DNA of 64,000 nt from Chaetomium olivaceum (taxonomy: Eukaryota > Ascomycota > Sordariomycetes > Sordariales > Chaetomiaceae). Every line of letters begins with the position of its first letter. Position 1 is the first letter of the stretch. This document shows positions 1 to 11,631 of this stretch, one piece after another. The notes below the pieces were generated by a model. That model worked only from the letters and a program-made list of their open reading frames with translations, ran no database searches and was not told the origin of the DNA. Position numbers and translations under genes: made by a program. The DNA lies in assembly GCA_039881045.1 (NCBI GenBank), contig JAYWVB010000019.1, positions 310,001-374,000 on the forward strand, in the 5' to 3' direction.

Positions 1-70
1 CAAGGCGCGGCAGGTGCAGGAGCAGAAGAGGGAGAAGAACGCGCGGCCGACCAAGAGGGTCAAGAGGTGA
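1..70 (+). CDS. 3' end of a basic protein (partial)
   Basis: An open frame enters from the left edge and stops at the TGA at 68-70. The visible 22 residues are almost all Lys, Arg, Gln and Glu and end in KRVKR. This resembles the basic tail or nuclear-localisation segment of a nuclear or nucleolar protein. The family cannot be recognised from so short a piece, and the reading is based only on the composition and the clean stop. It is followed by an AT-richer 3' flank. Confidence 0.45.
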   Translation, partial: KARQVQEQKREKNARPTKRVKR

Positions 71-965
71 TCGGTTGGTTGGGGTGTTTCACGGGGGTTG
101 GTTGTATATATATGGGGGGGAGGGTGGTGCGTGCTGCGTTCAAGTTTAGAGGTGAAATGAGACCTTGGAATAGAATCTGTAAAAGCCTATTTTCGGTGTC
201 ACTAGTTACACGGTTCCCCACCCAAGATATGTGATAGGGAGATGGTTGTCTTCCTAATGAAATGGTACATTTTCATCCCCGCCTAAATTTGACCCAGGAC
301 ATCGCGTACTTTTCCGTCCAAAGGACTATCGATTCCAGGCTCACGAAACCAAACCAAACCAAATAAACCAAAACAAAACAGAAAAAACATAACTTCGAGG
401 CGGCAAGATCAGATCAGCGAGCAAACAGACATTATATGCATCCATCCATGAGCTAGTAGATACAAGAAAGCCTCTGTCTGGGCCAGAGCAAGCAATGGAA
501 ACACCCTTTGCTCCTATCCTTCCCCTGACCCATCCTGTTCGTTCACTTGCTGTGTCGCCATCCATATACCCAAAGAAACAGTTTACCCAGCCACACACAC
601 ATCACTACCGTATACCAACCGACCAACCAACCTCGTCACATTTCAATCATAAACGTCATGACTTCGCCTCCCATGCCCTACCCTCATCCCCACCCTTTCC
701 ATCCATTCCACCCAATCCACCCAATCCGTCCATGATACCAGATACCCAGCTAACCAACCCTCATCAAAGGTAGCCTAACGTACTAGCTCCGCCCAGTCCC
801 GACTCGGGCAAAGCAACGGAAGTAGGATTCAGATCCAACATAAAATAAAATGAGTGAACGTAAAATCGGCAAGGGAAAAAGAGCAGACCAGACCAGACCA
901 GACCTGATCAGACCAGACAACAAAAAGAACAAGCGAGTGAGTGAATCTCAAGACCGCTCAACAAG
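71..965. other. Convergent intergenic region
   Basis: This stretch separates the left-edge gene (+) from the IBR-protein gene (-), so it should hold both 3' ends. It contains pyrimidine/AC-rich low-complexity sequence at about 600-730 and a short imperfect tandem repeat of GACCA units at 884-919. Short ORFs here have proline/histidine-rich simple-sequence translations and look non-coding. Confidence 0.5.
884..919. repeat. GACCA short tandem repeat
   Basis: About seven consecutive or near-consecutive copies of a GACCA/GACCT-like pentamer lie just downstream of the IBR-protein gene. It is non-coding low-complexity DNA. Confidence 0.6.
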
Positions 966-3900
966 CTACTGCATAGTCATATGCGTCAAGTCGTCCGGCG
1001 CCCCCGGCTCCACATAGTTAACCCATTCATGGACGCGAAGGGCGCCCCTACCCATCCCACCGAGGCCTGCCAGGACCGACGACCGCGGGACATCATACTT
1101 GCTGTGTTCGCGATGGGCCTGGGGGGGGCGCCTCCTCACGTGTGGCGCACGGTGTGACCCGCCGCCGTTCATGGCGTTCATATCGGGCGGCGCCATGTCG
1201 TGCATGCCAGGGTGGTGGCCGTGGTGCATCATGGGGGGCATCCCCATGCCTCCGGCCATGCCGGGAGGAGGGGGATGGGAGTGCGGGTGGCTGTGTGGGT
1301 GGCCGTGGGGCAGGGGCGGGCCGAACCAATCTGTCGGGGGAGGCATACCGCCATGCATGCCGTTGCCAGGCATGCCGCCGGGCATACCACCGGACATACC
1401 ACCGGACATACCGCCGGGCATACCACCAGGCATACCACCGGGCATACCGCCGGGCATACCACCACCGGGCATGCCGGCGCCGGGTCCGTAGATATCTTCC
1501 TCCATGGTGTGGTGTCTGCGGAGGGATGGCGCGGGCGGCGGGCCGCCGTGAACGGATGGGGGGATGGGCGCCATGGGCATGCTTGCGCCGATGTGGGTGG
1601 CAGCTCGAGAAGGTGGTGGAGGGGCGCGGGTGGAACTCAATGCGCCGATCGGCCCTAGTGCCCCGACTGGGCCGGCAGCGCCAACGGGGGCAATGGGAGC
1701 CGTGGGATTTTGCCTGTTCTCCTTTTTGAATCTACCAGCAAGGCGCTGCTCGAGCGAAGATGCACGGCGCCTGTCGGGTGAAGCAGCACGCCGACGTTCG
1801 GGAGATGGGGCGCGTCGTCTCTCTTCTGGGGCCGCCACGGGCCTTTCGGGGGACGGGTACCTTGTGGGAAGCCACGGTTCAGGGGATGTAGGACGTGATT
1901 CGGATGGGAAAGTGTGGCGTCTATCGCGAGATCGAGCCCGCTGCTCCTGCGGGAAAGCTTGCCACGGGTCAGGAGATCGAGGTCGGCGCCGTTCAGCTGG
2001 ATAATTTTCGGGCATGTAATGGTCAAACCTCTCCGGTGAGGCGTAGCGCATATCCCTGCCCCGGCGCAACCGCGCCATATTCAAAGCCAGACGCCGCACG
2101 ATCGAAAGTTGGACGAGAAGGCGGTTCAAATGCTGAACGAGGAGGAGGCGGCGCCGCCGGGACATGGGCTTGTGGTGGTGACGGTGCGACGACAGTTGCG
2201 GCCCGGCGGTGATAGTCCTCGTCCGTAAACGGGGTAGCGTAATCACGCATTTCCGGACGTCGACGGCGATCACGAGGTTCGGGGGCGTCAAAATCGTAGT
2301 CGTCCCTTCTTCGGCCAAGATCGGCATGGCCAAACTCATCGAACGAATGCATTCTCCGCGCAAGGTGGTCATCGCGGTGGTGTTGGTGTTCATGTAACCG
2401 GCGTATGTGTGCATCGTCTTCGTAACTTGACGGCCGGGGCCGAGTAAGCGCGGCATGAGGAGGCGCAAAATCTGAGCGGAAGTCGCGAGGTGAAGGTGAA
2501 GGCGGCCGAGACGCAAAGGGGTTCGCCCGCGGATTCGCCAACTCGCTCAAACGGGTCGTCTGCAAACGAGGGACATTCGCAACTCTTCCACTTCCCTCCA
2601 CATTGTGGGCAAAGTTCGGCGCCACACCGACTAAAGGAGAGACACGGTGTCAGCCAATGTCGAAAATTAAACTCGTGACGGGGCTGCGGTCCTTACCAGG
2701 CAATATGAGTACGGCCGTCCTTGACATCCACCGTGGTTTTGCACCGGTAGCAGCGTTGCCGCGATTCCCGCTTCGCCGGCTGTTCGACGGCGAACAAGGC
2801 GGCGTTATCATTGCTCGGGCACTCGGGCTCGTGATGCCACCGGCCGTGGCAAGACGCGCAAACCTTGATCCTGCAACGGCTACACTTACCTTGCCAGCGT
2901 CCGCCTTCGGGGCGCATCTCCTCAAGCTTCAACAACTCGCCGCATCGCCGCGACGGGCAGGTCTTGTGGCTCCTGCCAGCGTGCTGCTTGAACTGCTGAT
3001 CAATTTTTTTGAAGTTGGAATCAAACAGCTGGTCAACAGATTCAGCGGGGATGTTATCATCGGTGCAGCACCGCGGTGGCATATGGTGTTGCGGATCGGA
3101 GAGTGATAGCTTGAAGACCTTGCGCAGGCAGGTGTGGCACATGCGATGACAACACTTGAGCTTAGCTGTGCGGCTCACAGGTGTGGTATCGTCCCTACAA
3201 CGCACACACACGGTAGTACTAAATCTAAAGTTAGAAAGTTATACGGCGCCGGTTGGTCGTGGAACACAGGTACTGACCGCTCGGCTGGCTTTTCCGGTTG
3301 TGTAATGCGGGCAGGAACTGCGGCGTACTCAGCGCCAAAAAAGGTCGAACGCTTCGCAGAGGAGCCTAGACTATACGATGACGCGGCCTGAACCCTCTTG
3401 TTGTTGAAGGATGAGGCGGGCCTCGAAGAGATGTAGACGTCGGATTCATAGTGCCTCCTCGACGGCCTGGCGCTATAACCGGCGTCAGCACATTGGGAGC
3501 TCAAAATCTGGGCAACGCATCGCCGCCCTATGTATTACCTCTTGGATCTCGATCGGGAGCGGCGTGTCTCGTCGAGGCTGGGAGGTCCGGAAACGGTGAT
3601 GTCCCTGGGTCGTCGATAGGGGTCCTGCCCGCTGGAAGCGGGGCGGGATCTCGATCTGTGCCTAGCTGACGGCGCGTACCTCGAGGTGCCGTCCTCCTCT
3701 TCGTACACCATCTCGGGGCTCTGCATCAGTCGCTCTTGGAGCGAACTGTGGGCGTGGCCGTGGGCGTGGCCGCGGGCGGCAGCGGTGGGCATGGGCTGGG
3801 GAGCAGAGGGTACGGCGGGGAGTTTGCCGCGGGGTAGTATGACCTGTTCCGAGTCTGAGTCGGAGGTGGCGTCGGTGTCGTCTTCCGAATCGGAAACAGA

Positions 3901-4440
3901 GGTTCTCGGGGAGCGGCGGGAATCGGGGGTCGACCGGTAGCGGTGAGCGGATCGGGGACTCACGTCGCGGCGGGCGATGGTCTGGCGACTCACGGGCCGC
4001 GAGGGGCCCGAGGGAGAGGGAGATGCATCGTCTTCGTCGGCCGGTTCGATGATACAGGTTGGGCGCCGAGCGGCTACGGGCACGGACGCGTTGGGCACCC
4101 GCACGCTCTTGGAGCGTCCCTTCATGGCGGGCGCAGGGGCCTTGGCCGGGTGGGTAGTCTCCGAGGCCGTGTCAGAGGTGGTGTCAGCCGGAGGCTGGGG
4201 ACGACGTCGGCGTCGTTGCTTCCTGGGCGACGCTTTGGCGTCGTGGGCGTCGTTGGTGTCGTCGGACGACTCGACAAGGTCTATGTCTATATCTCCATGG
4301 CGGTTCGAACGAGGCGAGGCATGGGAGCGAAGCTCGCCGCTCCGTGGCCAATCATTCGCGGGCTGTGCCTTCGATTTGCCGGCGACCTTCTTCCGTCGCG
4401 AGGTGCTGGGCCCGCCCTGTTGTCGGTCAACGTCGGCCAT
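966..4440 (-). CDS. RBR/IBR zinc-finger protein with long disordered arms (two apparent frameshifts)
   Basis: Four exons are inferred: 4440-3539, 3472-3278, 3218-2697 and 2630-966, with introns of 66, 59 and 66 bp. The start is ATG at 4440. The N-terminal ~350 residues are Ser/Arg/Pro-rich and disordered. A RING1-like cluster follows (CVRC, KCCHRMCHTC, PPRCC), then an IBR (CPSRRC, CSRCR, CASCHGRWHHEPEC), then a RING2-like module split by intron 3 (CYRC, HIACRCG, CPQCG, CEC). The tail has RS/SPER-type repeats and a Met-Gly-Gly-Pro repeat. RBR proteins are usually RING/HECT-hybrid E3 ubiquitin ligases. Here the residue expected to be the RING2 catalytic Cys is Arg, so ligase activity is doubtful. 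The last exon changes frame twice by +1 (near 2530-2610 and near 2040-2100). Dropping two bases gives 1094 codons. The domain call is firm; substrate and role are unknown. Confidence 0.8.
1369..1480 (-). repeat. Met-Gly-Gly-Pro coding tandem repeat
   Basis: Nine or so copies of a 12-bp unit encode G-G-M-P (with G-G-M-S variants) near the C-terminus of the IBR protein. Codons vary between copies, so selection or age has diversified the DNA while keeping the peptide. It is followed by a His/Pro-rich segment. Confidence 0.8.
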
Positions 4441-7400
4441 TCGTCCCTTTCCAGGTCGTTCAGCCCCGCGGTTGCAGCAAGTCCAAGACCTTTGTCGAGT
4501 CGAGTCCAGTCCAGTCCAGTTGCGGCGGCCCCAAGGATGGTCGCTGGGTCAGTCGGGCAGCCGCGGTGGGAGGAGCAGGCTCGAGATGGAGAATTGAAGA
4601 GTCGGCCAGATGGTTGAGTGTGGTTGGCCGGGCAAGGGCGGGTCTACGGATGCCCCAATCGCGAGAGGTCGACGTGCATTGCCAGCACAACACGGGCTCT
4701 CAAGAAACAGGCCACCCCGGTTCGGTCTCGATTCTCGGTGAGAATCCTGCGAGCCTAATAAAAGCCCAATAAGGCCCCCGTGGTGCTCGCGAAGAAAAAG
4801 AAAGAGAAGAAAAAATCACGCCAGGTGCTTTGGGCTCCGTCGAGATGAGAAGCGGCCCGAGGAGTGAGGGTGAAATGGGTTGCGGGGAGGAGAGAGTTCA
4901 GATGAGGGGTGACGATGTCCGCCCGGGATGAGATTGGGGGGATACTAAGACAGCCCCTAGCTCCCCCTTGCTAAACTCTCTCAGGCCTGAAGCTCCACTA
5001 GCCCCGTGAGCCAGTGACCTAACCCCTAACCAGTCAATAACCGCGGGTCTCAGATGATGACCCTTCTGGTTTTGGAAGCGAGTGTATCCCACTCTGGTGA
5101 AATAGCGAGGCACAGAGGGCAAAGACCCAAAGTTTGACACCACCTCAGTCCGGCTGATGGGTGCAAGAAGTGACGCCAGCTGACGAGTGGCAGATCCAAT
5201 CGAAATTACGAAAGCGGGAAGAAGGCGGGTTTTTGGTGTGATATGTCACGTGGGGCAGGGCAAAGACCGGCAGCCACTGGAGAACGCAGATGACTCAACG
5301 ACTTCCCTTACCTAGAAGAAAGCAATCAGTCGATTCCCCTTTTCCCTCCTTTTTGTTAGGGGAGGGTTTGCTTCTGTGTGCCTCAAACACGCCTCTGAAG
5401 CCCGGCATGTTTCAACCACAAAAAAGCATTGAAAAATGCTGAGGGTTTGATCGGAACACTGCCGGAATCGGGACACGGCAGCCACGAGGTTGGTCCCACC
5501 ACTACAAAATCCCTTCCCCGCAATCGGGCAGCGGGCCCTGCCGATTCGGCCCCGCATCAAACACACGGCATCAACGGAACAGCCCGCTTCGCACATCCCG
5601 TCAGCAGTGTTGAGAGGGTGAAGGGTGGGATGGGAAGAGGATGGTGTCGTCGCGGTGGTATCACGGCAGGTGTTCCATCATTAGCAGGTACTGACAAGTA
5701 AAAAGAAGGTGGGGAGGAAAGGAGACAAGTGAAAAAAAAAAAATGGGAAAACCCAAGATCCATGGCCCATCGGACGGTCGACGTGCAGGTTCCACTGCTT
5801 TGCTGTCCGCTGACCGCTGCCCACTGCCCGCTGTCCGTGTCCGGTTTCCACCGCGGCGGCTCGGAAACCTGACGGGACCTGAACGCGGATCTCCCCGATG
5901 GATGCCATCTGATGTTGGTCGGATCGACTCCACTTCTTGTCTGTGCCGCCGCAGCAATCCGATCGGTGTTGGTCCGAATTCAAGGCCCGGCTGCGGCCCG
6001 GTTGTGACCCAGCACCAACCGGCCGGGTTTTGTCGCCGAAAGCATGAACGGACCGGGCCATGCAAGGTTGCGAGCCGTCCATCGGCCACTCTACCTGAGA
6101 TTGTCATTCCACCGCCGGCTCGGTTGGCTCTGCGCGCCAAGGCAAGCCACTCCCAGCAGGTCAACAATGGGTCGCCGATAAAGTATGCGCAACGGGTGAC
6201 CGCCGGAGAGATTCGGCTCGAACATCTCTTGTCGGCACATCTTGGCCGTATTAGACGGTGTAGGGCGATCCCAACGCGTGTTGTTTAAACAAAACAACGC
6301 ATTGTGATGAGATGACTTAAAAGAAGTGGAACTCCACCAAATCAATATCGAGAACACGGTTACCTCAAAACATACGACGAGTACGCCTGCAAAAGACGTG
6401 GGGGGGTGCAGAAGTGCAGAAGACTCTTCACACCGTCTCGGTCCGATGTGCAATTTACTGAGAACAAACAACCCTGATCATCTTTCTCTTCCCGTCGGAC
6501 CACGGCAAAGTCAACAGAAAGACAATCACTCCCCCTGACGCTTGGCAAGCGTTATCGAAGAACGGAGAGACCATGAAAATACTCAAGCCACAACCCGTTT
6601 CCCATCCTCCGTCTTATCCCCAGGCCAAGAGGTTCTTCCTGCATCACGTCACCGAGAACCTGCAGGATTCGCCTGTCGTTCAGGATCTGTCGCCGTCTGC
6701 AAAAGAGAATGCGATCTTGGTTCTCCTCGCTCTCCGCTTTCAAGGGAGGGGCGGGCTCATCCGGGGGGTGCCATCTGATCTGATTCTGCGCATGGTGGCG
6801 CAGAGCTCGATCGAAGCTGACAGCACCGGAAGGATATCTCCTTCACCTTCTGGCGCGGACTCATTAGCGAATATAAGCCTCGTATAAGCCGTCAATACAG
6901 CTGTCAATGCAGGCAGACTCGAAGCAGTAGTCCGGACTCCATTCCGTGTAACTATATGCAGACGGGCCGGGTGAGGCGGACAAAACAAACAACTGCGAGC
7001 AAAGACCTGCCCACGTGCATCCCACTGCGTTTCCCCAGGCCCAGAGACCCAGCCCAGGGCAGGGCAGGATCCGTCTTACCTGCGAGCACCTCTCGCCCAG
7101 TTCTCCCCCGCAAACCCACACCTCGCTCCTGCGTTGCTTACATGCGTCTTGATCAGCTCGTCAAACCCATGCCAACATGCCCGCCGGTCTGGAGAAGTCT
7201 CCTGAAGATCTCCACTAGGGGAGCATTCCCTCGCAAGACCGGTCCTCTTGTCCCCTATGTGCATACATATACGTGCATACATACATACATACACACACAT
7301 ATGCAGGCAGTTCTATAGTTTCATCGTAGGCCCCGCCCCGCGAACGAACGAACGAAGGAATAAACCCACCCACAGGCACAATACGATGCCTGCCGTATCA

Positions 7401-9275
7401 AAGCAGCAACCGAGCCAGCCGGCGCCAGCGGGGAGCGAGTTTTGAGTTCAGTCAGTGGATGGAATGGTTCGTCCAAGCCGGTGGTGGTGGTGCATGATGC
7501 AACCCCCGCCCTCTGTTGCTTGCTTGCCAGGACGTAATGTACCTTACCTAGCCAGCCAGCCAATCCCCCGCCTTCGCAAGTCACGAGGGCGAGGTTTGTA
7601 TGTACACACATACGTACGCACATACCGTATGTAAGTAGTAGGGAGGTTCACCGGTCAATCAAGGCACCAACGGAGAAAGCAGGACAAGTGCACCCGCCAC
7701 AACAATCAAAAAATGGAAAATTGGAGAAAAAAGTCTCCGATCAATTCCCCCTCGCAGCGAAAACGACGCCCATTCCGCCCTGCCACATGCGGCGGGCGCA
7801 TCCATGCCCCCGTGGGAAACCTGGGGGCGCCGCTCCAGGTAGGTAGGGGGGCCCCCCTGCATGTGGCTACGGAAGACGGGCCCGGCGAAAAGATGGGGGG
7901 AAGGGGGGGGGGGGCCGAGGGGGGCCTCCCCCCGGGGTGCAAGAGGGAAAAAAGAGAGCGAAAAACTGGGGTATTCCGGGGCTCGTTCTGGGTCTGGGGA
8001 ATGTGATAACCCCGCAACACCGACGCCGTCGCGGTGGGTCTGGCGAGGGATCGACATGCCAGCCTGCCAGCGTCGGGTGAGGAAGGAAGGAAGTAGATTA
8101 GACGTGATAAAAATAGGGGTCAAATGCCGCCGATGGTGGGTGTTATTGTATATCCTTTGGGGATGCTAGGTAGGCTGCTGCGTAGACATTTTTGATGAGG
8201 GAGATCCACTGATCTATAGACTCAAAACTATCAATCAGGTCCAGTCAAAGAACCACCAAGTACAACGGAGCGACATGTCCATGTTCCTTCTCCCAGTCAA
8301 AAACGTAATTCATGTGGCTTCACCAATCCTGGTACATGTTTCATGCTAAAAACCCGGGGATATATCCACCAAATGAGATAATGCCAGAAGAGAAGTCCAA
8401 AGAGAATTCAAAACGTAGTTGTCCTCAAAAAGGTATTCCATCCCAACAACGCCAAACGGTGGTCGGTGTATTGCCCTGCCAGTTTTAACCCCCCTCCGAT
8501 ATCCCGTCCGTGACGCTGAAAAAAAACCGAGCCCAGAGGGCCAAGAGTGCAAAAAGGTAAAATCAAAAGGACGAATGCGGCCCCGACCGCCGGTTGATGT
8601 CCAGGACGGGGCGCATGAAGAAGAGAAGGCGGGGAGCGGGGATGGGACAGGTTGAAGCGGGACATCGGGCCGCGAGAGCCGTATCCAAGGTCATCCGCAG
8701 CCTCGCTCCAACAAAAGGGCAATTTTGACTCGCTCTGGGAAAAGCAGCGTGTAACCCCAGACCAAGCTTGCAGATCTCCCAGCAGCGTGCGCACCGGCGC
8801 CAACCCATTGTCCAGTCAGGGCTGAATGCCCAGTCCAAGGAACAGGGGAAGCCTTCGGCGTAAAGTCTGGCGAGCCAACTTCCCTGTGTAGTAGCCCGCG
8901 CGCCAGCGCCGGCGATCGAGGGGCATGGTGGATTTTTCGCATCCATTGTTGGAAGCCCTCGACACCGTCGGAGGGTGGCAACCGGCTCCTCGGGGAGCCA
9001 TCAGCGGTGCCGGCGACGAAGGCTCTTTTCCATTGGTAACGGAGCCGGGTGTTTGTGTGAAAAAGTGTTGATGCAGGCCGACTCTCCTGGCGTGCTGGGC
9101 ATGCGCACCAGACGTGCAGCGGCTCCATGCATTGGCAATAGGCGAGATCGGGTCGTGGGGTTTTGTGTGATGCGGGAAACCACTATGTTTCCCAGAGGGC
9201 CGGAAGCGTGGTCGAGGACGAGCTAGGCGAGATGCAAGCTCGGGGCAAACGTCCGGGGTGCCCTGTAAAAACGGA
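4441..9275. other. Gene-poor spacer upstream of the IBR gene
   Basis: This 4.8-kb stretch holds the promoter of the IBR-protein gene at its left end and the 3' flank of the transcription factor at its right end. All ORFs in it are short, lack domain-like sequence and overlap on several frames, so I call none. Several microsatellite-like patches occur (CATA/CACA near 7261-7305, GAAC units near 7341, GT/AC alternation near 7600). No RNA gene was convincing. Confidence 0.5.
7261..7305. repeat. CATA/CA microsatellite
   Basis: Alternating CATA and CACA units form a simple-sequence tract in intergenic DNA. It is non-coding. Confidence 0.7.
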
Positions 9276-11631
9276 TCAACCGCTCAGAAAGGTCCGGCGC
9301 CGGACTTCGGCCTCCTTGATTATCTCGGCCGACAGGCTCAGACTTGGGGATAGGACGGCGAAGCGTTCGATCTCCATGACCACATCGTTGATGATCTGGT
9401 CGATAGCCTCGCGGTGGGGTACTAGGCTCCAGAGGATGGACGACAGCGACGGTGACATCGTGGCGCCCATGACGAGCAAGGTTTGCGACACAATGGAGAG
9501 GGCACCTTGCCAAAGGTACGGCATATGTCCGGCGTGACTGCGGCCAATTGGTTAGATTGGGGTGATCCTCGGCCAATGGGAAGGATGGGAAAAGGACTTA
9601 CTGCGCGGCAATGTGCTCCAATTGCCGGACGGAGGCTTCTAGGCATTTGGTGCAACTGTCCCCACCGCGGGGTCTAATATCGCCTGCTCGTTGTCCAGGA
9701 CCGCGAGAATGTACGGCCGGTAGATGATGGTCCCAGGCAAAGAATCGTAGCCTCAACACCGTCTGTACCGGATCCGCGAGCATGGTGCGCGTAAAGGGGA
9801 ATTGCAGGGGCACGGGCAGGCTCTCGTACCACTGCGTTAGTTGGAAGTCGAGCTCGGCGACGACCGGCTCGAGACTGGTCGTCGACGCCATCGAGTCCTT
9901 GGAATAGATGAGTTGGCTGACCCGATTCAAGAGCCGCCGCAGGGCGATCTCGGCCAAGAAGTACCACAGCTCGTCCCGCCCAACCGCCTCTTGCTCGTCT
10001 CCCTCGAAGCCGCAGGGCAAGCCGACGTTCTCCTCGAACGCGACGACGCCCGAGTGGGGCAGATCTAGCTCGGCCAGCAAATCGCTCTCGAAAAGGAGCG
10101 AATTCCAGTAGATTCTCTCGATAAGCTCCCTCTGGTCGGCGGGGACTCGATTTGGCGTCATGAGCAGGAGCTGTAGTTTCGTGCTCGTGGTGCAGAGCAG
10201 GTTCCATGCCTCCAATGGCCTCACCAGGTAGAAGAGGTAGGCGGCGGCGAGCAAGTGGCATTGCGCAGCAAGAACACTGTTCGAGGTCATCATGCCGGGA
10301 AGCAATGACCAGGCGGCCGTAAAATATTGTAGTCCGGGCGGGTCCTCGTGCGGAACGATCCTCGATATGCTCCCCCGCAGACTCGCCTGGCCGAGAGACA
10401 AGACGAGGAGCACGATGCAACTCTCTGGCCCTTCTCGGAAACCGTTGGATAGTGCGATTCGGTAGTGGCTCCGCCATGTATAAGGGTTGACACAGGCGTA
10501 CCAGATGTTGACGCGGTCGAAGTAGGCCTCGATGTAGGCATTGGTATTTGACAAATCCACGCAGGGTGTCTTAGCGAGAGAATGTAGCGGTTCGCGGGCC
10601 ATCTCGAGCTGAAGCAGGATTTGAGGGTCGTATGGTCGGGAGACCAAATCTCTGATGAGTGGCCATTGCAGCAGGTGGAGAGCCGCGTTTGTGTGTACCT
10701 TTGGCATGGTTGATATGTTGGTGGCCGTCGCGGACCAGGTGCCCAGGCCACCGCTAGGGATGATGGAGACGAACTCGTTGTTCGCGTTTCGTATCATGAG
10801 GTTGTCCCCGCTCAGAGCAGTGCCGTTGCTCATATTCGGCGAGTCGTGAGATAAACTTATGCCATTGCCGTGGCCCACCATATTCATCTGGAGCAGGTTC
10901 TCGATCCTGTTTAGACGCTCTAGAATGAGCTTGTCGCCGGCGTCCAGCTTGATGCCGGGTTCTCGGTAGATGCACTCGGCGCCCAGCTCCGTGCAGAGCT
11001 TGCACTTCGGTTTCGTGCCGTCACATCGCGACTTTCTCGAACGGCACACTTCGCACTACCGACCAGTTAGCACAGGGCCGCAGCTCCATTGCAATTGCGC
11101 ACATACGGCAATGGTCGCTCTCCGCCTCGGATAATCTACCGCTGCATCTGTGTTTCTCCTCTTCAACGGGTTGATGCTCTCTTCGCTCGTGGACTTTGGG
11201 ATGCCATTCGGGACCCCTTCTGGCCTGTTGTCTGACGACTGTGATAGATTCCGGGCTTTTTGGGCCGAGCCGAGTATGCCCTCCCGACTAAAGTTAGAGG
11301 CCCGCGCCGCCTTGAGCGAGTTTGGCGACTTGAGTAAGCCGGCGCCATTGGAACCAGCGGCGAGCTGGGGCGACGGGATGTCAACGGTGAAATCCCGATT
11401 CGGCAGCGGGTACTGCTGTCTCACCGCCGTGGCGCTGGCAGCGGTTGTCATGGTGGCTGTGACCGAGTGTGGTGAGTCGCCGTTGGAGGACGGCGACATG
11501 CTGAATTGGCTGGGTTGCGACACCGTGACGGATTTCCAAAGACCCGAGCTACCCACGACTGGGGAGGCGGGTGCTTGCTGCTGATTTCCTTCCAATCGGC
11601 GACCGGTCAGCGAGAGCGGCTGTTCCAACAT
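9276..11631 (-). CDS. Zn2Cys6 fungal transcription factor
   Basis: Three exons are inferred: 11631-11107, 11055-9602 and 9537-9276, with introns of 51 and 64 bp. The start is ATG at 11631 and the stop is at 9276. The N-terminal ~170 residues are Ser/Pro-rich. The binuclear zinc cluster spans the first splice junction and reads CEVCRSRKSRCDG followed by KCKLC and TELGAEC (spacing C-x2-C-x6-C-x6-C-x2-C-x6-C), followed by a short region with leucine heptads (LILERLNRIENLL). The rest resembles the fungal_trans middle homology region. It should be a nuclear DNA-binding regulator; the target pathway cannot be read from sequence. Near 9660-9722 two opposite frameshifts swap about 20 residues. The alternative frame reads YRPYILAVLDNEQAILD, typical of this family, so the shifts look like sequence errors. 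No biosynthetic cluster is adjacent. Confidence 0.88.

Noticed and set aside
2065..2079. GT...AG interval of 15 bp at the second frame change of the IBR gene as an intron
   Set aside because: It is far too short for a fungal intron, and 15 bp would not change the frame.
7261..7640. CATA/CACA and GAAC repeats as possible telomere or CRISPR-like arrays
   Set aside because: Units are simple microsatellites without spacers or telomere motif; eukaryotic context makes CRISPR irrelevant.
5661..8169. Overlapping ORFs of 100-180 codons on both strands (for example 5743-6288 and 7659-8123)
   Set aside because: Opposite-strand frames cover the same GC-rich DNA, with no recognisable motif, no splice pattern and composition typical of chance ORFs.
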